From Wurfbainia villosa (Eukaryota > Streptophyta > Magnoliopsida > Zingiberales > Zingiberaceae), in NCBI GenBank assembly GCA_025175895.1, contig CM045998.1:13191153-13255152 (forward strand): a stretch of 64,000 nt of DNA, in the 5' to 3' direction. A program made the translations under genes and the position numbers. Shown one piece after another: positions 1 to 11,256 of this stretch. The notes beneath the pieces are model-generated. The model saw only the letters and a list, made by a program, of their open reading frames with translations, was not told where the DNA came from and did not search any database. Positions within the stretch are counted from its first letter, which is position 1. Each line of letters starts with the position of its first letter.

Positions 1-462
1 AGACCTTGTCCATAAGTCTCTGATAAGTGTCCCCAACATTCTTTAAGTCGAATGGCATAACCTTGTAACAAAAAGTATCGTCCGCTGTGACGAAGCTGAT
101 TTTCTCTTGGTCTTCCTGTGCCAATGGAATCTGATGATATCCCTGATGCGCGTCTAACATGCAAATTAATTCGCATCCCACCATAGAATCAACTAGTTGA
201 TCTATTCGAGGCAAGAGGTAACAATCTTTAAAACATGCTTTATTAAGATCTCTGAAATCTATACATACCCTTTACTTTCCTCCTAGTTTAGGTACTAATA
301 CAATGTTTGACAATCATTTAGAAAACTGAACCTCTCGGATGTACCCCGCTTGTAGCAATTTCTGTACTTCGGCTCGGATGATCTGATCTTTCTCCAGGCT
401 AAAATGTCTTCTATTCTGTTTTATGGGGTGAGATCCGGGAAGAACATTCAGTCGGTGCTCCA
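1..462 (-). pseudogene. Reverse transcriptase fragment, Tat-type
   Basis: Translation of the minus strand gives the RT amino half: a LNVLPGSHPIKQ entry motif, QKLLQAGYIREVQ, VCIDFRDLNKACFKD, LPRIDQLVDSM, LDAHQGYHQIPL, and CYKVMPFDLKN just before the window edge. The YxDD catalytic motif would lie to the left and is not included. Two tryptophans that are invariant in this family are stops here (in the EW-L-N and GKWR positions), a change expected from cytosine deamination in methylated DNA. It is a relic and not functional. Confidence 0.85.
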
Positions 463-664
463 TTATTGTTCAAGAGATACTCTGATTTTGTTCTTCAGGC
501 CAGGTAAAGACGTCTCAGTTGTTTGACAAACAGTTGGTTACTCCTTGCTTTAGCTTGGCTGGCAAATCGACAGCAACTCGGATGACTTGGTCAAGTTGAT
601 CCGGCCATATTTGTACAGTTTCCTCGTCAGTGGCTCTTTCCGGAGAGTATAAACCTCTGATATT

Positions 665-1114
665 TCAATCTTTCGATTTTTTTTTTGGGCCCGTCCGAAT
701 AGCTTCCACATAGCATCTCCGAGCTGTCTTCTGATCTCCAGTAGCCTCCCCAACTTGATTATTCACGAGGAATTTAACCTTCTGGTGATAAGTTGATACG
801 ACGGCTTCGAAGGAATGTAGCGTCGGTCTTCCCAAGATGATGTTATAGGCTGAGGCAGCATCTACCACCATAAAGGTGATGATTCTGGTCCGGCGGAGGA
901 GTTCCTTTCCCAGAGATAAAGGCAGGTCAATCCGGTCGAGTAGGGATACCTCGTGCCCCATGAAATCGAGTAGAGTCATATTCATTGGTTGGAGTTGAGC
1001 TAGGTCGAGCTGCATACCATCAAAAGCATCTTTAAACAAAATATTAATCGAGCTACCTATATCCACGAAGATCCTGGCCACGTCATAATTGGAGATGGTA
1101 GATTGAATCACCAA
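665..1114 (-). pseudogene. Retroviral-type aspartic protease domain, Tat element
   Basis: A 149-residue open frame with the protease active-site region written DIGSSINILF (family form D-T/S-G-S-S) and the downstream flap-side motif IILGRPTLH, the second hydrophobic-hydrophobic-Gly signature of retropepsins. The protease would cut the gag-pol polyprotein in the virus-like particle. The threonine of DTG is isoleucine here, which should impair catalysis. The frame is open but sits in an otherwise decayed element, between gag (1495-2703) and RT (1-462). Confidence 0.75.
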
Positions 1115-1494
1115 GGCATCATCATGCGGGATAGAAACTTCCTGTAGGTCCTCGGGGCCGAATGAGAGTGAAGGTCGTTCGACCTATCTTCGATTGGTAT
1201 TCACCTCCATATTTTCTAACCGCCTCCTGCGAGCTTTTCTGACTCAATTTGAATCTCCATCCGTGGCCCCACCAGTGATCATGTTGATAGTGTCGTGATA
1301 TGGAGTGTTGGAGAGTTCCCTTGGTGACTCTGGCCGAGGGGCAGGTTGCCTTGGGGAAGCTTCCCTGGTTCTTCGTGGAGCCTGAGCTCACCTACTCGGC
1401 TCCTCTAGTGAAGGTTGACGTTCCCGCTTAAGAGGATTTCTTAGTCGGGCCACGCTTCTATTTGCGGGAACCCAGCTTGAGCATTGACATTCTG

Positions 1495-2703
1495 CTATTG
1501 CTCCTGCATTACTTGTCTAATTTCCTCCGCCAGATTGTGGCACTCTCGTATTGAATGACTATAGACTTTATGAAAGGTGCTAAAAGGGTTGTGTTGTCTG
1601 GGCATCGTCAAGGGTTGAGTGGTCTCTTGAACCACGTGAATTGCCCGATCTTTGAGTAACCATGGTGCATAAGCGTGCCAGGCTCGAGGAGGATGAGCCA
1701 GCACTGGTGGGAGAGCTTTTTTGTTCGACTTCGGGGGTTGCGGCTTGCTTGGCTCCTCGGCACTCTTTTGTTCATCCGTTGCTCTTTCGGCCTCCTCCAA
1801 GTTGATGTATGCTTCAGCTCACCCCAATAGTGACTCAAAATGGGGTGGGGGTCTCTTCATCAAAAATTTCGAGAAATATCCTCATATTAAGCCTTGTGAG
1901 AAGGCATTAACTATTGTCTCAGGCAAAATGCCCGAGACATCCACACCTATCTGGTTGAACCGGTGTATATAATCCCTTAAGGGCTCACGAATTTTTTGTT
2001 ATACGGACATAAGGTACTGAGCAGTCTTTCGGTACCTTTTACTGCTGGCAAAGTGTTGAAGGAAAAGAGATGATAGTTCTTGGAAGGAGCTGATAGATCC
2101 TTCCGGGAGTCGATCAAACCATCTCTGGACAGGACCCACTAGGTTGAGAGAAAATACTTGGCACTTTGCCCCATCTGAATATTTGTGCAGCAGGGCAACC
2201 TTCTTGAATCACCCTAAATACTCTTCGGGATTAGTGGAGCCATTATATTCTCTGATAGACAACATCTTAAACCTCTTGGGTAATCTTTCGGCTATAATGT
2301 TGGGGGAGAGAGGAGAATCCAAGCTGACAGATGAAGCTTTTCCCTTTCTGGGATCTCAGTGTGGTAGTGTGCAAGACGATATTTCCTCCGAGGATTCTTA
2401 CAAAGATGTCATTGAAGATGACTCAGTTGGCAATGACACTATGGGAATGGCTTTGGGAGGGGCCGGAGTTGATGGGGCAGGTGCTGGCGTCGAGCCTTGA
2501 ACCGGGCTAGGGGACACCAGCATAGAGACAGGCTCTCTGGGAAAGTGCTCACGTATGACGTCCTTCATGGTGGCCTTGACTAGGGCGATGATGCTTTCCC
2601 TTGTCAGGTTTCCTTCGATAGAGTTCAAGTTGCCGGAATTCGCTTCTTGGTCTCCCATCCTTGTCTCAGTTACGTTTGTAAAGTTTCCCACATACGGCTC
2701 CAA
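1495..2703 (-). pseudogene. Gag (capsid/nucleocapsid) of Tat element, frameshifted
   Basis: The likely start is MEPYVGNF at 2703. The amino part up to 2398 is Pro/Ala/Ser rich. Between about 1800 and 2310 other frames carry the conserved capsid core: PVQRWFDRLPEGSISSF, SLFLQHFASS, YINRFNQIG-like text, and FLMKRPPPHFESLL. The carboxy part at 1495-1800 holds FHKVYSHSIRECHNL, the degenerate form of the 'FHRDHGHDTEEC.NL' motif of Tat gag proteins. At least three frame changes and several stops show it is a pseudogene. Gag would form the particle shell and package the element RNA. Confidence 0.75.
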
Positions 2704-3007
2704 ATGATTCGGCTGAGACTGGGATGTTTAGGTGTCCAATGGTGATGACGACAAAGGAGGAATGAATGGCTTGCAGGGCTGACGCGGCGATGGTGCCGAA
2801 TAAAAGGGTGAGTTATCTCGGACATGAGCCGAATGAAGCTCCAAGGCCGAGACAAATTCTACACAGAAAAAAATGGTTAAGGGCGCCGAGAGAGATCTCG
2901 GTTAGGCCCCTCCGACGCTCAAGATAGGAATTAGTAGGTAGAGAGAATATGGGAGCACTAACGTAAAATAGAAGATGTCGAACCTCTTCCCCTTCTCTTC
3001 AAATGCC

Positions 3008-3017
3008 CCCTTATATA
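3008..3017 (-). promoter_or_regulatory. TATA box of Tat LTR
   Basis: The minus strand reads CTATATAAGG, followed downstream by a pyrimidine-rich leader and then gag. It sits where the U3/R border of an LTR is expected. Promoter activity is inferred. Confidence 0.5.
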
Positions 3018-3363
3018 GGCGAAGTCCTGCCTGCGGAGCGGTACGGAGGGGTATGGGTGATATGACCTTATGACATAACGACGTCGGCTATTAGAGATAA
3101 TTGAGATCATTACTCTCATAAATGCTGTCGGCGCATGGGCCGTAATTAATACCCTCGCGTGGTTGATAGGAGACACGCCTTCATTTAATAGACCTGACAT
3201 ATTTTTCTGAAGAAGGTATGGTCATATGTTATTCTGTCGGAGGAGATCATTGCTAGAGAATACCCTGCTAGCTATGAATGCCACGTCCTTTAATTAGGGC
3301 TAAGACATAATATATGCTAGGAAGGCCACCTGGCAGGGGGAGAATATGTAGTTTCATTTCAGG

Positions 3364-4160
3364 TAGAGCTGTCAAGTTGGGTTAGGCCCGCCGGGTTGGC
3401 CCGCCCCGCCAAATAATTTAAGCGGGTTGGGTTGAACTTTTATCAACCCGTCATTTTAGCGGGCCTAAACGGATTGACCCGCGCAGGTTGCAGGTCTAGA
3501 CGGGTTGGCCCGCCGTGGCACGGGTTGGCCCGCGGGTTGAGAAATGTCAAAAGATAAGTTTTTCACCATTACAATCTTCTTCTATCACACATACACCTCA
3601 TCAACATATAAAAGAAGTTAAGAGTAAAGAATAAAAGTATAATTTTTATATTCAAGTTGTTTTTTATTATCTTGTCACTATTATTCTAATCAATATAGGA
3701 AATAATGATATATCAAAATCAAATAATTACCCAGGCTAAAAAATCTCAATTGAATCTCTATTTGGAGCAAAAATTTACATTTACATATTATCAAGATTTA
3801 GATATTTTGGAATATTGGAAAGGAATCAAAAACATCGGTACTCAATTTTGTAAATCGATAATTTAATCTCAATTATAAGATTTTAGTTACTTCAAATACT
3901 TATTTTTTTAATCATGCTACTCTATCTGTCTTACATATCATTATCTCAAGCCCTCAACACCTCAGTAATTTTAGATATATTTTTTAAATTTATGTGGCCT
4001 GCGGGTTGGCCCGCCTAACTCGCAACCCGCTTTGGGTTGGGTTGGGTTGGAAATTTCTCAACCCGCCAAGATGGTGGGTTGGCCCGCCCATCTCTGCTTA
4101 ATATTGGGTTTACGACGGGTTGCCTCGCCCTGCCATGGGTTGGCCCGTTTGACAACTCTA
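3364..4160. mobile_element. nDart-like non-autonomous hAT element
   Basis: The ends are imperfect terminal inverted repeats: TAGAGCTGTCAAG at the left and, read inward from the right, TAGAGTTGTCAAACGGGCC, which closely resembles the rice nDart/Dart hAT terminus (TAGAGGTGGCCAAACGGGC, from family knowledge). Sub-terminal GGGTTGGCCCGCC motifs repeat at both ends. The flanking 8 bp are ATTTCAGG (3356-3363) and ATTTCAAA (4161-4168), 6 of 8 identical, matching the 8-bp duplication of hAT elements. There is no transposase frame in its 797 bp, so it would depend on one made elsewhere. A decayed, enlarged relative lies at 28940-30226. Confidence 0.85.
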
Positions 4161-4551
4161 ATTTCAAACCTTCGGGTTGCCATATAGAATATATTAGTTG
4201 AGATATAAAGTCTTTGTTTTTGAAATGGTCTTCCCCATTCGGCAAGGCCGAGAGATACTAGCTTCTTCATTCGATGAGGCCGAGAGATAATAGCTTCGTC
4301 ATTTAGGAAGGAGCTGAGATGGAATAAGCCTTCTTCATTCGGTGTCTTACCGAGGTGTGAGGCCTTCATTATTCAGCCTTTATCATTCGGCCTTTTGCTG
4401 AGATGTGATGCCTTCACATACCAGCTGGCTTTAGCCCGTGAATAGTTATAAATAAAAACCTTTTCCAATATAGGTTAGTTTTGCCTGATATCATCGACTT
4501 TAGTACTCTTATCATCATACTCATTCTTTTCCATGAACTCATAGGAAAAAC

Positions 4552-5179
4552 ATGGGAGAAGCATTGGCAACAGTCAAAGCAAGTGTGGGCCCAAATTATT
4601 TTGTTAGTGCTGCTCTGAAAGGAAAAGAAACAACAAGAACAGCCTCAAAAACTCTATTACTACCACAAAATATGACATATTTAAACATAATTACAAGCGA
4701 ACCAGTAAAACCCACTGTAAGAAATGATGACATATAAAAAATGTCATCAGATCTATCCTCATATATTAGAAAATTATCAGAAAAATCTATCTGGATAGAT
4801 TTTCAACATATACAAGAAGCTCTTAAATGGTTTCACGACATGACACCATCCTACACAGACATTACAATTAGCTATGAAGCTGAATTCAATTATAAAATCA
4901 AATGCCAGGACAAATTCCCCTCTTGCACATAACCTTCAGCTAAATTCGATTGCAAATGTCAACTCCTATACAGTTTCAAAAAAACAAGCATTGACATAAA
5001 GATATCTGTACCACATAAATACAGAGGCAAGCTGATAACTCCATTTCTTTTAATGGATTATGAGTTGATTTACAAAATGTGAATACGAGACATAGAACTA
5101 ACACAGGAATTCCCTTGGAAGCTCGGGTAATGCATAAAATATCTTCTAGAAGAAGAAAATTTTAGGAGCATAATAGTAT
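4552..5179 (+). pseudogene. Unrecognised coding-like frame, 5' part
   Basis: One frame runs from an ATG in plant-like context (AAACATGG at 4549-4555) to the TRIM insertion at 5180, with stops only at 4735, 4930, 5080 and about 5131. The same frame resumes at 6143. The predicted protein looks real: mixed charged and hydrophobic residues, no low complexity. I do not recognise a family. Length and isolation are compatible with a captured gene, an orphan mobile-element gene or an endogenous viral relic; the sequence does not decide. Its upstream neighbour is the Tat LTR, and downstream it is truncated by a chromovirus LTR at 6476. Confidence 0.45.
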
Positions 5180-6142
5180 GTGTTGGAAGTATGAAGAATA
5201 CAATCAAAGTCCCACATTGGTAAGACATGGAAAAGATCATGTGTTTATAAGATAAAAAAAATATCTCCATTGGGAAGAGGCTTTTTGGGTAAAGTCCAAA
5301 AATAAAACCATGAGAGTTTAGGTCCAAAGTGGACAATATCATATCATTGTGGAGATATGTGAATCTTATAGGCACTAACAATTAGTATCAGAGTCATGGT
5401 CCATGTCAAGCCATAAACCTCGAACGAAGGAAGTGAAACTCCCATGTCTGGATCAAGAGAACCAGACACCAGGTAGAAAGTCTAGTTAGGTTGGGAGGAC
5501 TGAACAACTGGCAGGAAGTCCAATTAGGCCAGAAGGGCTAGACAATTGGCAGGAAATCCAGTTGGGTCAGGAGGACTAGACAGTTGACAGGAAGTCCTAG
5601 TGGGTTGAGGATCAGACATCAAGCAGAGGAAGTCCTTCGAGGATGTTATAAGCTTGAGGAGGGCTCAATGTGGTCCTTCGTTTGAGGGAGGGAAGGATTG
5701 TTAGGAGTATGGAGAATACAATCAAAATTCCACATTAGTAAGACATAGAAAAGATCATGTGCTTATAAGATAAAAAAAAACTTGAGAGAGGCCCCCACGG
5801 AGATGGTGTGGTGGCTAAGATACGACGGTGCTTGCAGAAGTGGCATGGGTCGATTCTGAAGGAGGTATAAAATCCTTTCCTGGATTCAGATGACCCCCAC
5901 ATGTCTTGGCCACCACGTCAAGGCCCATATGCCCCTCCGTGATTTACCTCCCTCACAATTGTCGTGAAGCAGGCCGGTGGGGTCTGCTAGGTTGGCGATT
6001 CTAAACGCAAAAGATAAAAAAGATATCTCCATTAGGATGAGGCCTTTTGGGTAAAGTCCAAAAATAAAACCATGAGGGTTTAGGCTCAAAGTAGATAATA
6101 TCATGTCATTGTGAAGATATGTGAATCTTATATGCACTAACA
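5180..6142 (+). mobile_element. TRIM (terminal-repeat retrotransposon in miniature)
   Basis: Two LTRs start with TGTTGGAAG/TGTTAGGAG and end with CACTAACA: 5180-5380 and 5699-6142. The first is 201 bp; the second is longer because of an insert at 5778-6010. A tRNA-Met primer site (TTAGTATCAGAGTC) follows the first LTR at 5382, and a purine tract (GAGGGAGGGAAGGA) precedes the second. The internal region of about 318 bp has no coding capacity. The flanks are GTATG (5175-5179) and GTATA (6143-6147), a 5-bp target duplication with one change. Removing it restores the surrounding reading frame. Confidence 0.85.
5778..6010 (+). mobile_element. SINE-like insertion inside the TRIM 3' LTR
   Basis: About 230 bp are present in the second LTR and absent from the first. 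It is flanked by an 11-bp direct repeat AAGATAAAAAA (5767-5777 and 6011-6021), as expected for target-primed reverse transcription. It contains GGTGTGGTGGCTAAG and, about 40 bp on, GGGTCGATTCT, which resembles a pol III B box (GGTTCGANTCC); the A-box match is weak. There is no clear poly(A) tail apart from the A-rich duplication. A tRNA-derived SINE is the best guess. Confidence 0.55.
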
Positions 6143-6475
6143 GTATACACCTTTGAATGTTCTTCACCTGAGTGGATAAACCTGAGAGTGGAACTAGCAA
6201 GGTATCTAATTAAACTTGAAGCCCACAAAACTCCAGGTTCAGAGGAAGACAAACTAGAAGATTATGTCTTTTCATACATGGAGTATGACTGGGAAGCTCT
6301 TCCTAGTCCTGAGGATCAAGTAAAACAATGGAGAGCTTCAATCCAAGGCTCTAACGGGCTCTAGGAAGACTCAACAGACTCTCTTCATTACATCCTAACA
6401 GCAGAAATATTCACAGAAAAGATTTATTGGCCTATAACATATGATACTGCATTCTTTTTCCTTTCAAAACTACTA
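6143..6475 (+). pseudogene. Unrecognised coding-like frame, 3' part
   Basis: This continues the frame of 4552-5179 in the same phase once the TRIM and one copy of its target duplication are removed. About 110 codons carry one stop (TAG at 6362). The composition stays protein-like (acidic, Trp/Tyr/Phe containing). The frame stops being readable at about 6476, where the truncated chromovirus LTR begins, so the true carboxy end is missing. The product is unknown. Confidence 0.4.
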
Positions 6476-8251
6476 CCCAACATGACTCTAGCATTATTTG
6501 GTCTCAACCATAAGAAATCCAATTGAACTCCAACAATATCAGAAAGAAAACAATTAAAAACTTAAAATCTGGTTTAGACATCTGCACTTAGGATCTTTTA
6601 ATTCCACTGTTCCGTCGCCACACACACCAAGCACTTCATCCGCTATGCCACCTTACTGAAGCTTTTCTTTACCTTTATCTGCAGTATAAAGAAATGCAAA
6701 CTATAAACAATAATGCTTAGTAAGTACTTTCTATGCTCACAAAAACATGCACTATATGAAATCATGCAACTAGTTATCTTGCCCTGGATACATTGATACA
6801 CATGCAAATATAACTGGAAATCATAACTCTGATTACATGTCTCTTGTATAAATCATGCTCTTAAGTATTTTAAAACTTGTAAACAGTGTATCTGATCTGG
6901 AATGATTAACTTTGAAAACTTTTACTTATACTTATACTGATACTTCAAAATAATAATCATCCTAGGTATGGGCCCTGATACTAATGCCACGCTTCCTATT
7001 AGGCCGGGTGGCCAACCACCGAACCTACTGTGTAATCGAGATCGAGGGCCTTGGCCCGTGGGCGAAACTGATGCCCGGTACATGCCCTGTCAAAAGTAAA
7101 ATACTTTCTTTATACTTATATTCTTATACATACTGAAAAAATGCTCTTAATCCCCTAAACCACGAATGGGGAGCACCATAAAGATCATTATGCTCTTGAC
7201 CTCCAAAACTGAAATGGGGAGCATACTGAAGATCGTTGTGCTCTTAATCCCCAATTCGAACGAGGAGCATCTTTAAATTTTCTTTATAAAGGAAACATTT
7301 TTACATCTTACTCTACATCATGCATATAATTGTAAGCTACAACTCATCTATAATATGCATGATCATAGATCACATTCTTATCATGGATCTAAACATGATA
7401 CAAAATCAAACATGACATAACGAGTAAAAATCATATAACTAAAAACACCATGTAACTGGAAATAACATGTACATAAAAATATATCAATGACATACGATAA
7501 CTACTTATACTGCAGGTGAGCAATACTTACTTCCTACGTTTTTTATCAATTTATACCGCTAGATTTCGTAAAGAGAAAACCTCCTACGTGTTCCTTGGCT
7601 TTAGCGTGATCCTCTACCAAGTCCTTGCGGAGATCTCTCTTGAAAATCTCCTTTTGAATTATCCCACGGTGGAGAAATTATAGAGACTCTTTTTTTCCCT
7701 CTTTTGTTTTGCTCGGTGGCTGGAGAAAATGAAAGGGAAGCTTCTTCTCCTTTTGTGTTTTTTTTATTGGCCGGTTTTTTTTTCTTTGATTGGGCGGCTG
7801 GAGAAAACGGGAGGGAAGGAGACATGGTTGGTCGGCGGTTGGAGAGAAGAGGAGAGTGGGTTGTTCGGCGGCTAGAGAAAATGGGAGAGAGAGAGAGAGA
7901 GAGAGGGGTGAGGTGAGAGTGAGCGTCGGGGTGAGAGAGAGGAGGGAGAGAGATGATAAAATATATATATATATATATATATAAGGGTTTCCTTCATTTA
8001 ATTACCCCTTTAAATAATTAGTCAAATTAATTAATCTCCCTTTTTTTTTGCCTATAGATATATTTTATTATATCCTACTCATTGGTAATCTTATGACTTA
8101 GTGATAGGAAGTTTATTCCCCCAAACCAACGGTTCATGGTTCGAGCCCCAACTAACGAACCATTTATTCGATTTTTTCTCTTCTATTCTTATTTCTATTT
8201 TTTTCTAAATAAATAAATAAAAGTATAAGAACTAAAATTTGGGTTGTTACA
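6476..8251 (-). repeat. 3' LTR of left chromovirus, truncated
   Basis: It is the reverse complement of the complete LTR at 16768-18719. The minus-strand start TGTAACAACCC is at 8251 next to a purine tract; the outer end is lost at about 6476. It carries (GA)n at about 7884-7904, (TA)n at 7960-7981 (TATA region), and three ~48-bp repeats of the type CTCCCCATTC...GGGGATTAAGAGCA at about 7146-7272. Open frames at 7601-7984 are simple-sequence artefacts. Confidence 0.85.
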
Positions 8252-8285
8252 ATCCCTTATACCTTATAAAAGTTTCATCCTTGAA

Positions 8286-8692
8286 ACTTAGAACAGCTCG
8301 GGGTACTTTTGCTTCATGTCATCCTCACGTTCCCAGGTTGCTTCTTCAAACCTTTGACTTTGTCATAAGACTTTTACTAACGGTATTTCTTTATTACTTA
8401 GTTTCCTGACTGCTCAATCTATTATCTGAATAGGTCGACTTTCATAACTTAGATCTGTCTGAATCTGTACCGTCTGTGGCTCAATCACTTGGTTGGTGTC
8501 TGGGGCGTGTTTCTTAAGTATTGAAACATGAAATACATTGTGGATAGCTGACATTTCCTGTGGTAGCTCTTGCTCATAAGCTACCTTATCAACTCTCTTG
8601 GTGATCAGGTAGGGACCTACATATCTAGGACTTAACTTGCCTTTCTTCCCAAATCTCATTACCCCTTTCATAGGAGCTACCTTAATGAACAC
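8286..8692 (-). pseudogene. Integrase C-terminal region and chromodomain, left copy
   Basis: The open part 8414-8692 begins MFIKVAPMKGVMRFG and continues LSPRYVGPYLI and IHNVFHVSILKK, the GPY/F-type integrase tail of chromoviruses. Below 8414 another frame gives the chromodomain-like end (KVLW, FEEATWE.EDDMK). A chromodomain directs integration to marked chromatin. One stop and a frame change interrupt it. Confidence 0.75.
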
Positions 8693-8755
8693 TGAATCTC
8701 CGACTTTGAACTCTAGGGGTCTGTGTCAGACATCGGCATAACTCTTCTGCCGACT

Positions 8756-9430
8756 CTAGGCAGTCTCTATCCTTTGGCGTATGTTCTTTATAGCTTTGGT
8801 GGCGTCATCTATAAAATCAATCTTGAGTCTCATTTCTTTCTTCTCGCCACCCTCATACCAACAGATAGGTGATCTACATCTCCTTCCATACAAGGTTTCA
8901 TAAGGTGTCATTCTAATTGTGGTTTGATAACTATTATTATAGGCAAACTCTGTCAAACACAAATATTTGCACCAACTTCCTTTAAAATCTAAGGCACAAG
9001 CTCTTAGCATGTCCTCTAAAATCTGACTCACTCTTTCTGTTTGCCCATCTGTCTGAGGATGAAATGCAGTGCTGAATCGTAGCTTAGTGCCGAGGGCTAT
9101 CTGAACACACTCGTATGTGAAGTGAAGGATCCGCTATCAGAGATAATGGTCTTAGGTACTCCATGCAATCTAATCACTTCCTTCACATATAACTGGGCTA
9201 ACTGTTCCATGGAGTATGATATTCTGATAGGCATGAAGTGAGCAGACTTTGTCAATCTGTCGACAACTACCCAAATAGAATCGTAACCATTGGTTGTTTT
9301 GGGCAATCCTACTATGAAATCCATGGCTATTTCTTCCCACTTCCATTCTGGAATCTGGATAGGTTGTAGAACTCCTCCTAGTCTCTAGTGTTCTGCTTTA
9401 ACTCTCTGACATGTTAAACAAGTGCTAACA
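8756..9430 (-). pseudogene. Integrase core, left chromovirus copy
   Basis: Two open pieces (8756-9031, 9097-9324) contain MDFIVGLPKTTNGYDSIWVV, TKSAHFMPI, RLHGVPKTIISDS, then, after a frameshift near 9110, the region that carries the catalytic glutamate (Q-T-E-R in the plus copy), YGRRCRSPICW and the downstream helix. Catalysis needs D, D and E; the second D is followed by a damaged SDRDSRF motif (reads SDSGSF). It would insert cDNA into chromosomes; this copy cannot. Confidence 0.8.
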
Positions 9431-9433
9431 TAC

Positions 9434-10207
9434 TTAGTCACGTCCCTTTTCATACCAAGCCACCAAAATTTCCCTTTCATATCTTGATACATCTTGGTGG
9501 ATCCAAGATGCATCGAATATGGGGTCCCATGAGCTTCTTTCTAGCATTTTCTTTCTTAAGTCTGGGTCCTTGGGGATACATAGGCGTTCACCTAAATATA
9601 ATACCCCACTGTCAGAGACACGGAATCCTTCATCCTTTCCTTCTTGTATCTCTTGCTTGATCCTTTGGATGCTAGGATCTTTGTTCTGTCTCGCTAATAT
9701 ATCCTTAAACAGTGTAGGTACTATGGTCAAGGCGGAGAAATGTCCAGAAATGATCTCAACTTCAAAATTCATTATCTCTTTCTCCAGTGGTTGGGATAGT
9801 ATTGCTCGGGACATCAAAGTGGAGCATGATTTTCTACACAGCGCGTCTGCTACTTTGTTTGTCTTTCCATGATGGTAGTAGATTTCACAGTCATAGTCCT
9901 TTACTAGCTCAAGCCATCTACGCTGTCGCATATTCAAATCCTTCTGAGTGAAGAAATACTTTAGACTCTGGTGATCTGTGTAAATCTTGCATTGGACTCC
10001 ATATAAATAATGTCTCCAAACTTTCAGAGCAAAGACCACTGCTGTCAACTCAAGGTCATGAGTGGGGTAATTCTTTTCGTAGTCATTGAGTTGTCTAGAT
10101 GCATAAGCAATGACTTTACCCTTCTGCATAAGTACTGCTCCGAGTCCCATCTTGGATGCATCACTATACAGGTCAAATCCCTCATTACTTTCTGGAAGGA
10201 TAAGCAC
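9434..10207 (-). pseudogene. RNase H and zinc-binding linker, left copy
   Basis: The 257-residue frame has FDLYSDASKMGLGAVL (first catalytic Asp region), ASRQLNDYEKNYPTHDLEL (catalytic Glu), IYTDHQSLKYF and ADALCRK, the complete Ty3-type RNase H. It ends ERSSWDPIFDASWIHQDVS, an out-of-frame reading of the integrase zinc-finger region, caused by one extra A near 9540 that is shared with the plus-strand copy. Confidence 0.85.
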
Positions 10208-11256
10208 TGGAGCACTTGTGAGTCTCCTCTTTAATTCAAGGAAGCTCTTTTCACAATCTTCGGTCCATTCGAACTTCTTGTTCTTCGGTAAGAACCGGCC
10301 AACGTGAAACTATCCTCGAGAAGTTTTCCACAAACTTCCGATAGTACCGCTAATTGAGGAAACTTCGACTTCACTAGCATTCTTTGGTTGACTACCATCG
10401 ATCGCTTCTATCTTGCCGCCTACCATAACTCCATATTTTGAAATAACATGACCTGTAAACGCGATATCGATCGCCAAAACTCACACTTGGAGAACTTTAT
10501 AGCATCTGCCTTTGCCGAAGGTTCGCAAGACTGCTCTTCGCGTTCGACATGTTCTTCCTGGGTTCTCGAGTAGATAAGGATGTCGTCAATGAAAATGACC
10601 ACAAACTTGTCAAGGTACTCCTTAAATATCCGATTCATCAAGTTCATAAACATAGCGGGTGCATTTGTCACTCCGAATGACATGACCACGAACTCATAAT
10701 GTCCATACCTCGTTCGGAAGGTTGTTTTCGATATATCATTCTCTTTAACTCTTACTTGATGATAACCTGACCGCAAGTCAATCTTGGAGAAAACTGTGGC
10801 TCCCCTCAATTGATCAAATAAATCCTCTATCCTTGGCAGAGGATATCTGTTCTTGATCGTCACTTGATTCAAGGCTCGGTAGTCTATGCACATCCTCATA
10901 AACCCATCTTTCTTTTTCACGAACAACATTGGAGCTCCCCATGGGGAATGACTAGGGCAGATGAATCCCTTGTACAATAACTCCCGTAATTGTTCCTGAA
11001 GCTCTTTCAATTCAGCTGGAGTCATATGATAGGGTGCTTTTGAGATTGGGTTGGTACCAGGAATAAGCTCAATCTCAAACTCAACTTCCCTTCTAGGTGC
11101 TAGTCCTAGTAGCTCGTCAGAAAATACTTTCGGGTAGTCACATACGATTGGGACTTCTTCTATCCTTTGGCTTCTTTCTTGCTTAGTATCAACTATATGT
11201 GTTAAATACCCAGTGCATCCACTAGCTAGCATCTTCTGAGCTTCCATGGCGGACAA
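10208..11256 (-). pseudogene. Reverse transcriptase, left chromovirus copy
   Basis: The open frame 10420-11256 (278 aa) shows the Ty3-gypsy RT blocks in order: LRELLYKGFICPSHSPWGAP, FVKKKDGFMRMCIDYRALN, YPLPRIEDLFDQL, FSKIDLRSGYHQ, MSFGVTNAPAMFM and FIDDILIYS with the two catalytic aspartates. After IYSRTQEEHVE the frame shifts, and 10208-10420 is degenerate. RT copies the element RNA into DNA. The catalytic core is intact but the polyprotein is broken. Confidence 0.85.

Larger units (their letters stand above)
1..4480 (-). mobile_element. Ty3/gypsy Tat-lineage element, left part off window
   Basis: Read on the minus strand the order is 5' LTR (right), leader, gag, protease, reverse transcriptase, and the element runs off the window at position 1. 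The RT wording (CYKVMPF, DTYQRLMDKV) fits the Tat lineage, in which Tat elements have MPFGLKNAGATYQRLM where chromoviruses have MPFGVTNAPA. Every coding part is frameshifted or carries stops, so this copy is dead. Its LTR was later hit by an hAT element at 3364-4160. The right boundary is approximate because the partner LTR lies outside the window. Confidence 0.8.
2865..4480 (-). repeat. 5' LTR of the Tat element, interrupted by hAT insertion
   Basis: This non-coding stretch lies upstream (minus strand) of the gag leader. It contains a TATA box at 3008-3017 (minus), and at 4215-4420 about five degenerate 35-40 bp repeats built on TTCATTCGGC...GCCGAG, typical of U3 enhancer-like arrays. The hAT element at 3364-4160 lies inside it. 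Both boundaries are estimates, because the second LTR is not in the window and no clean target duplication can be read. Confidence 0.5.

Noticed and set aside
7601..7984. Overlapping frames with Glu/Arg runs
   Set aside because: They arise from (GA)n and (TA)n tracts in the LTR.
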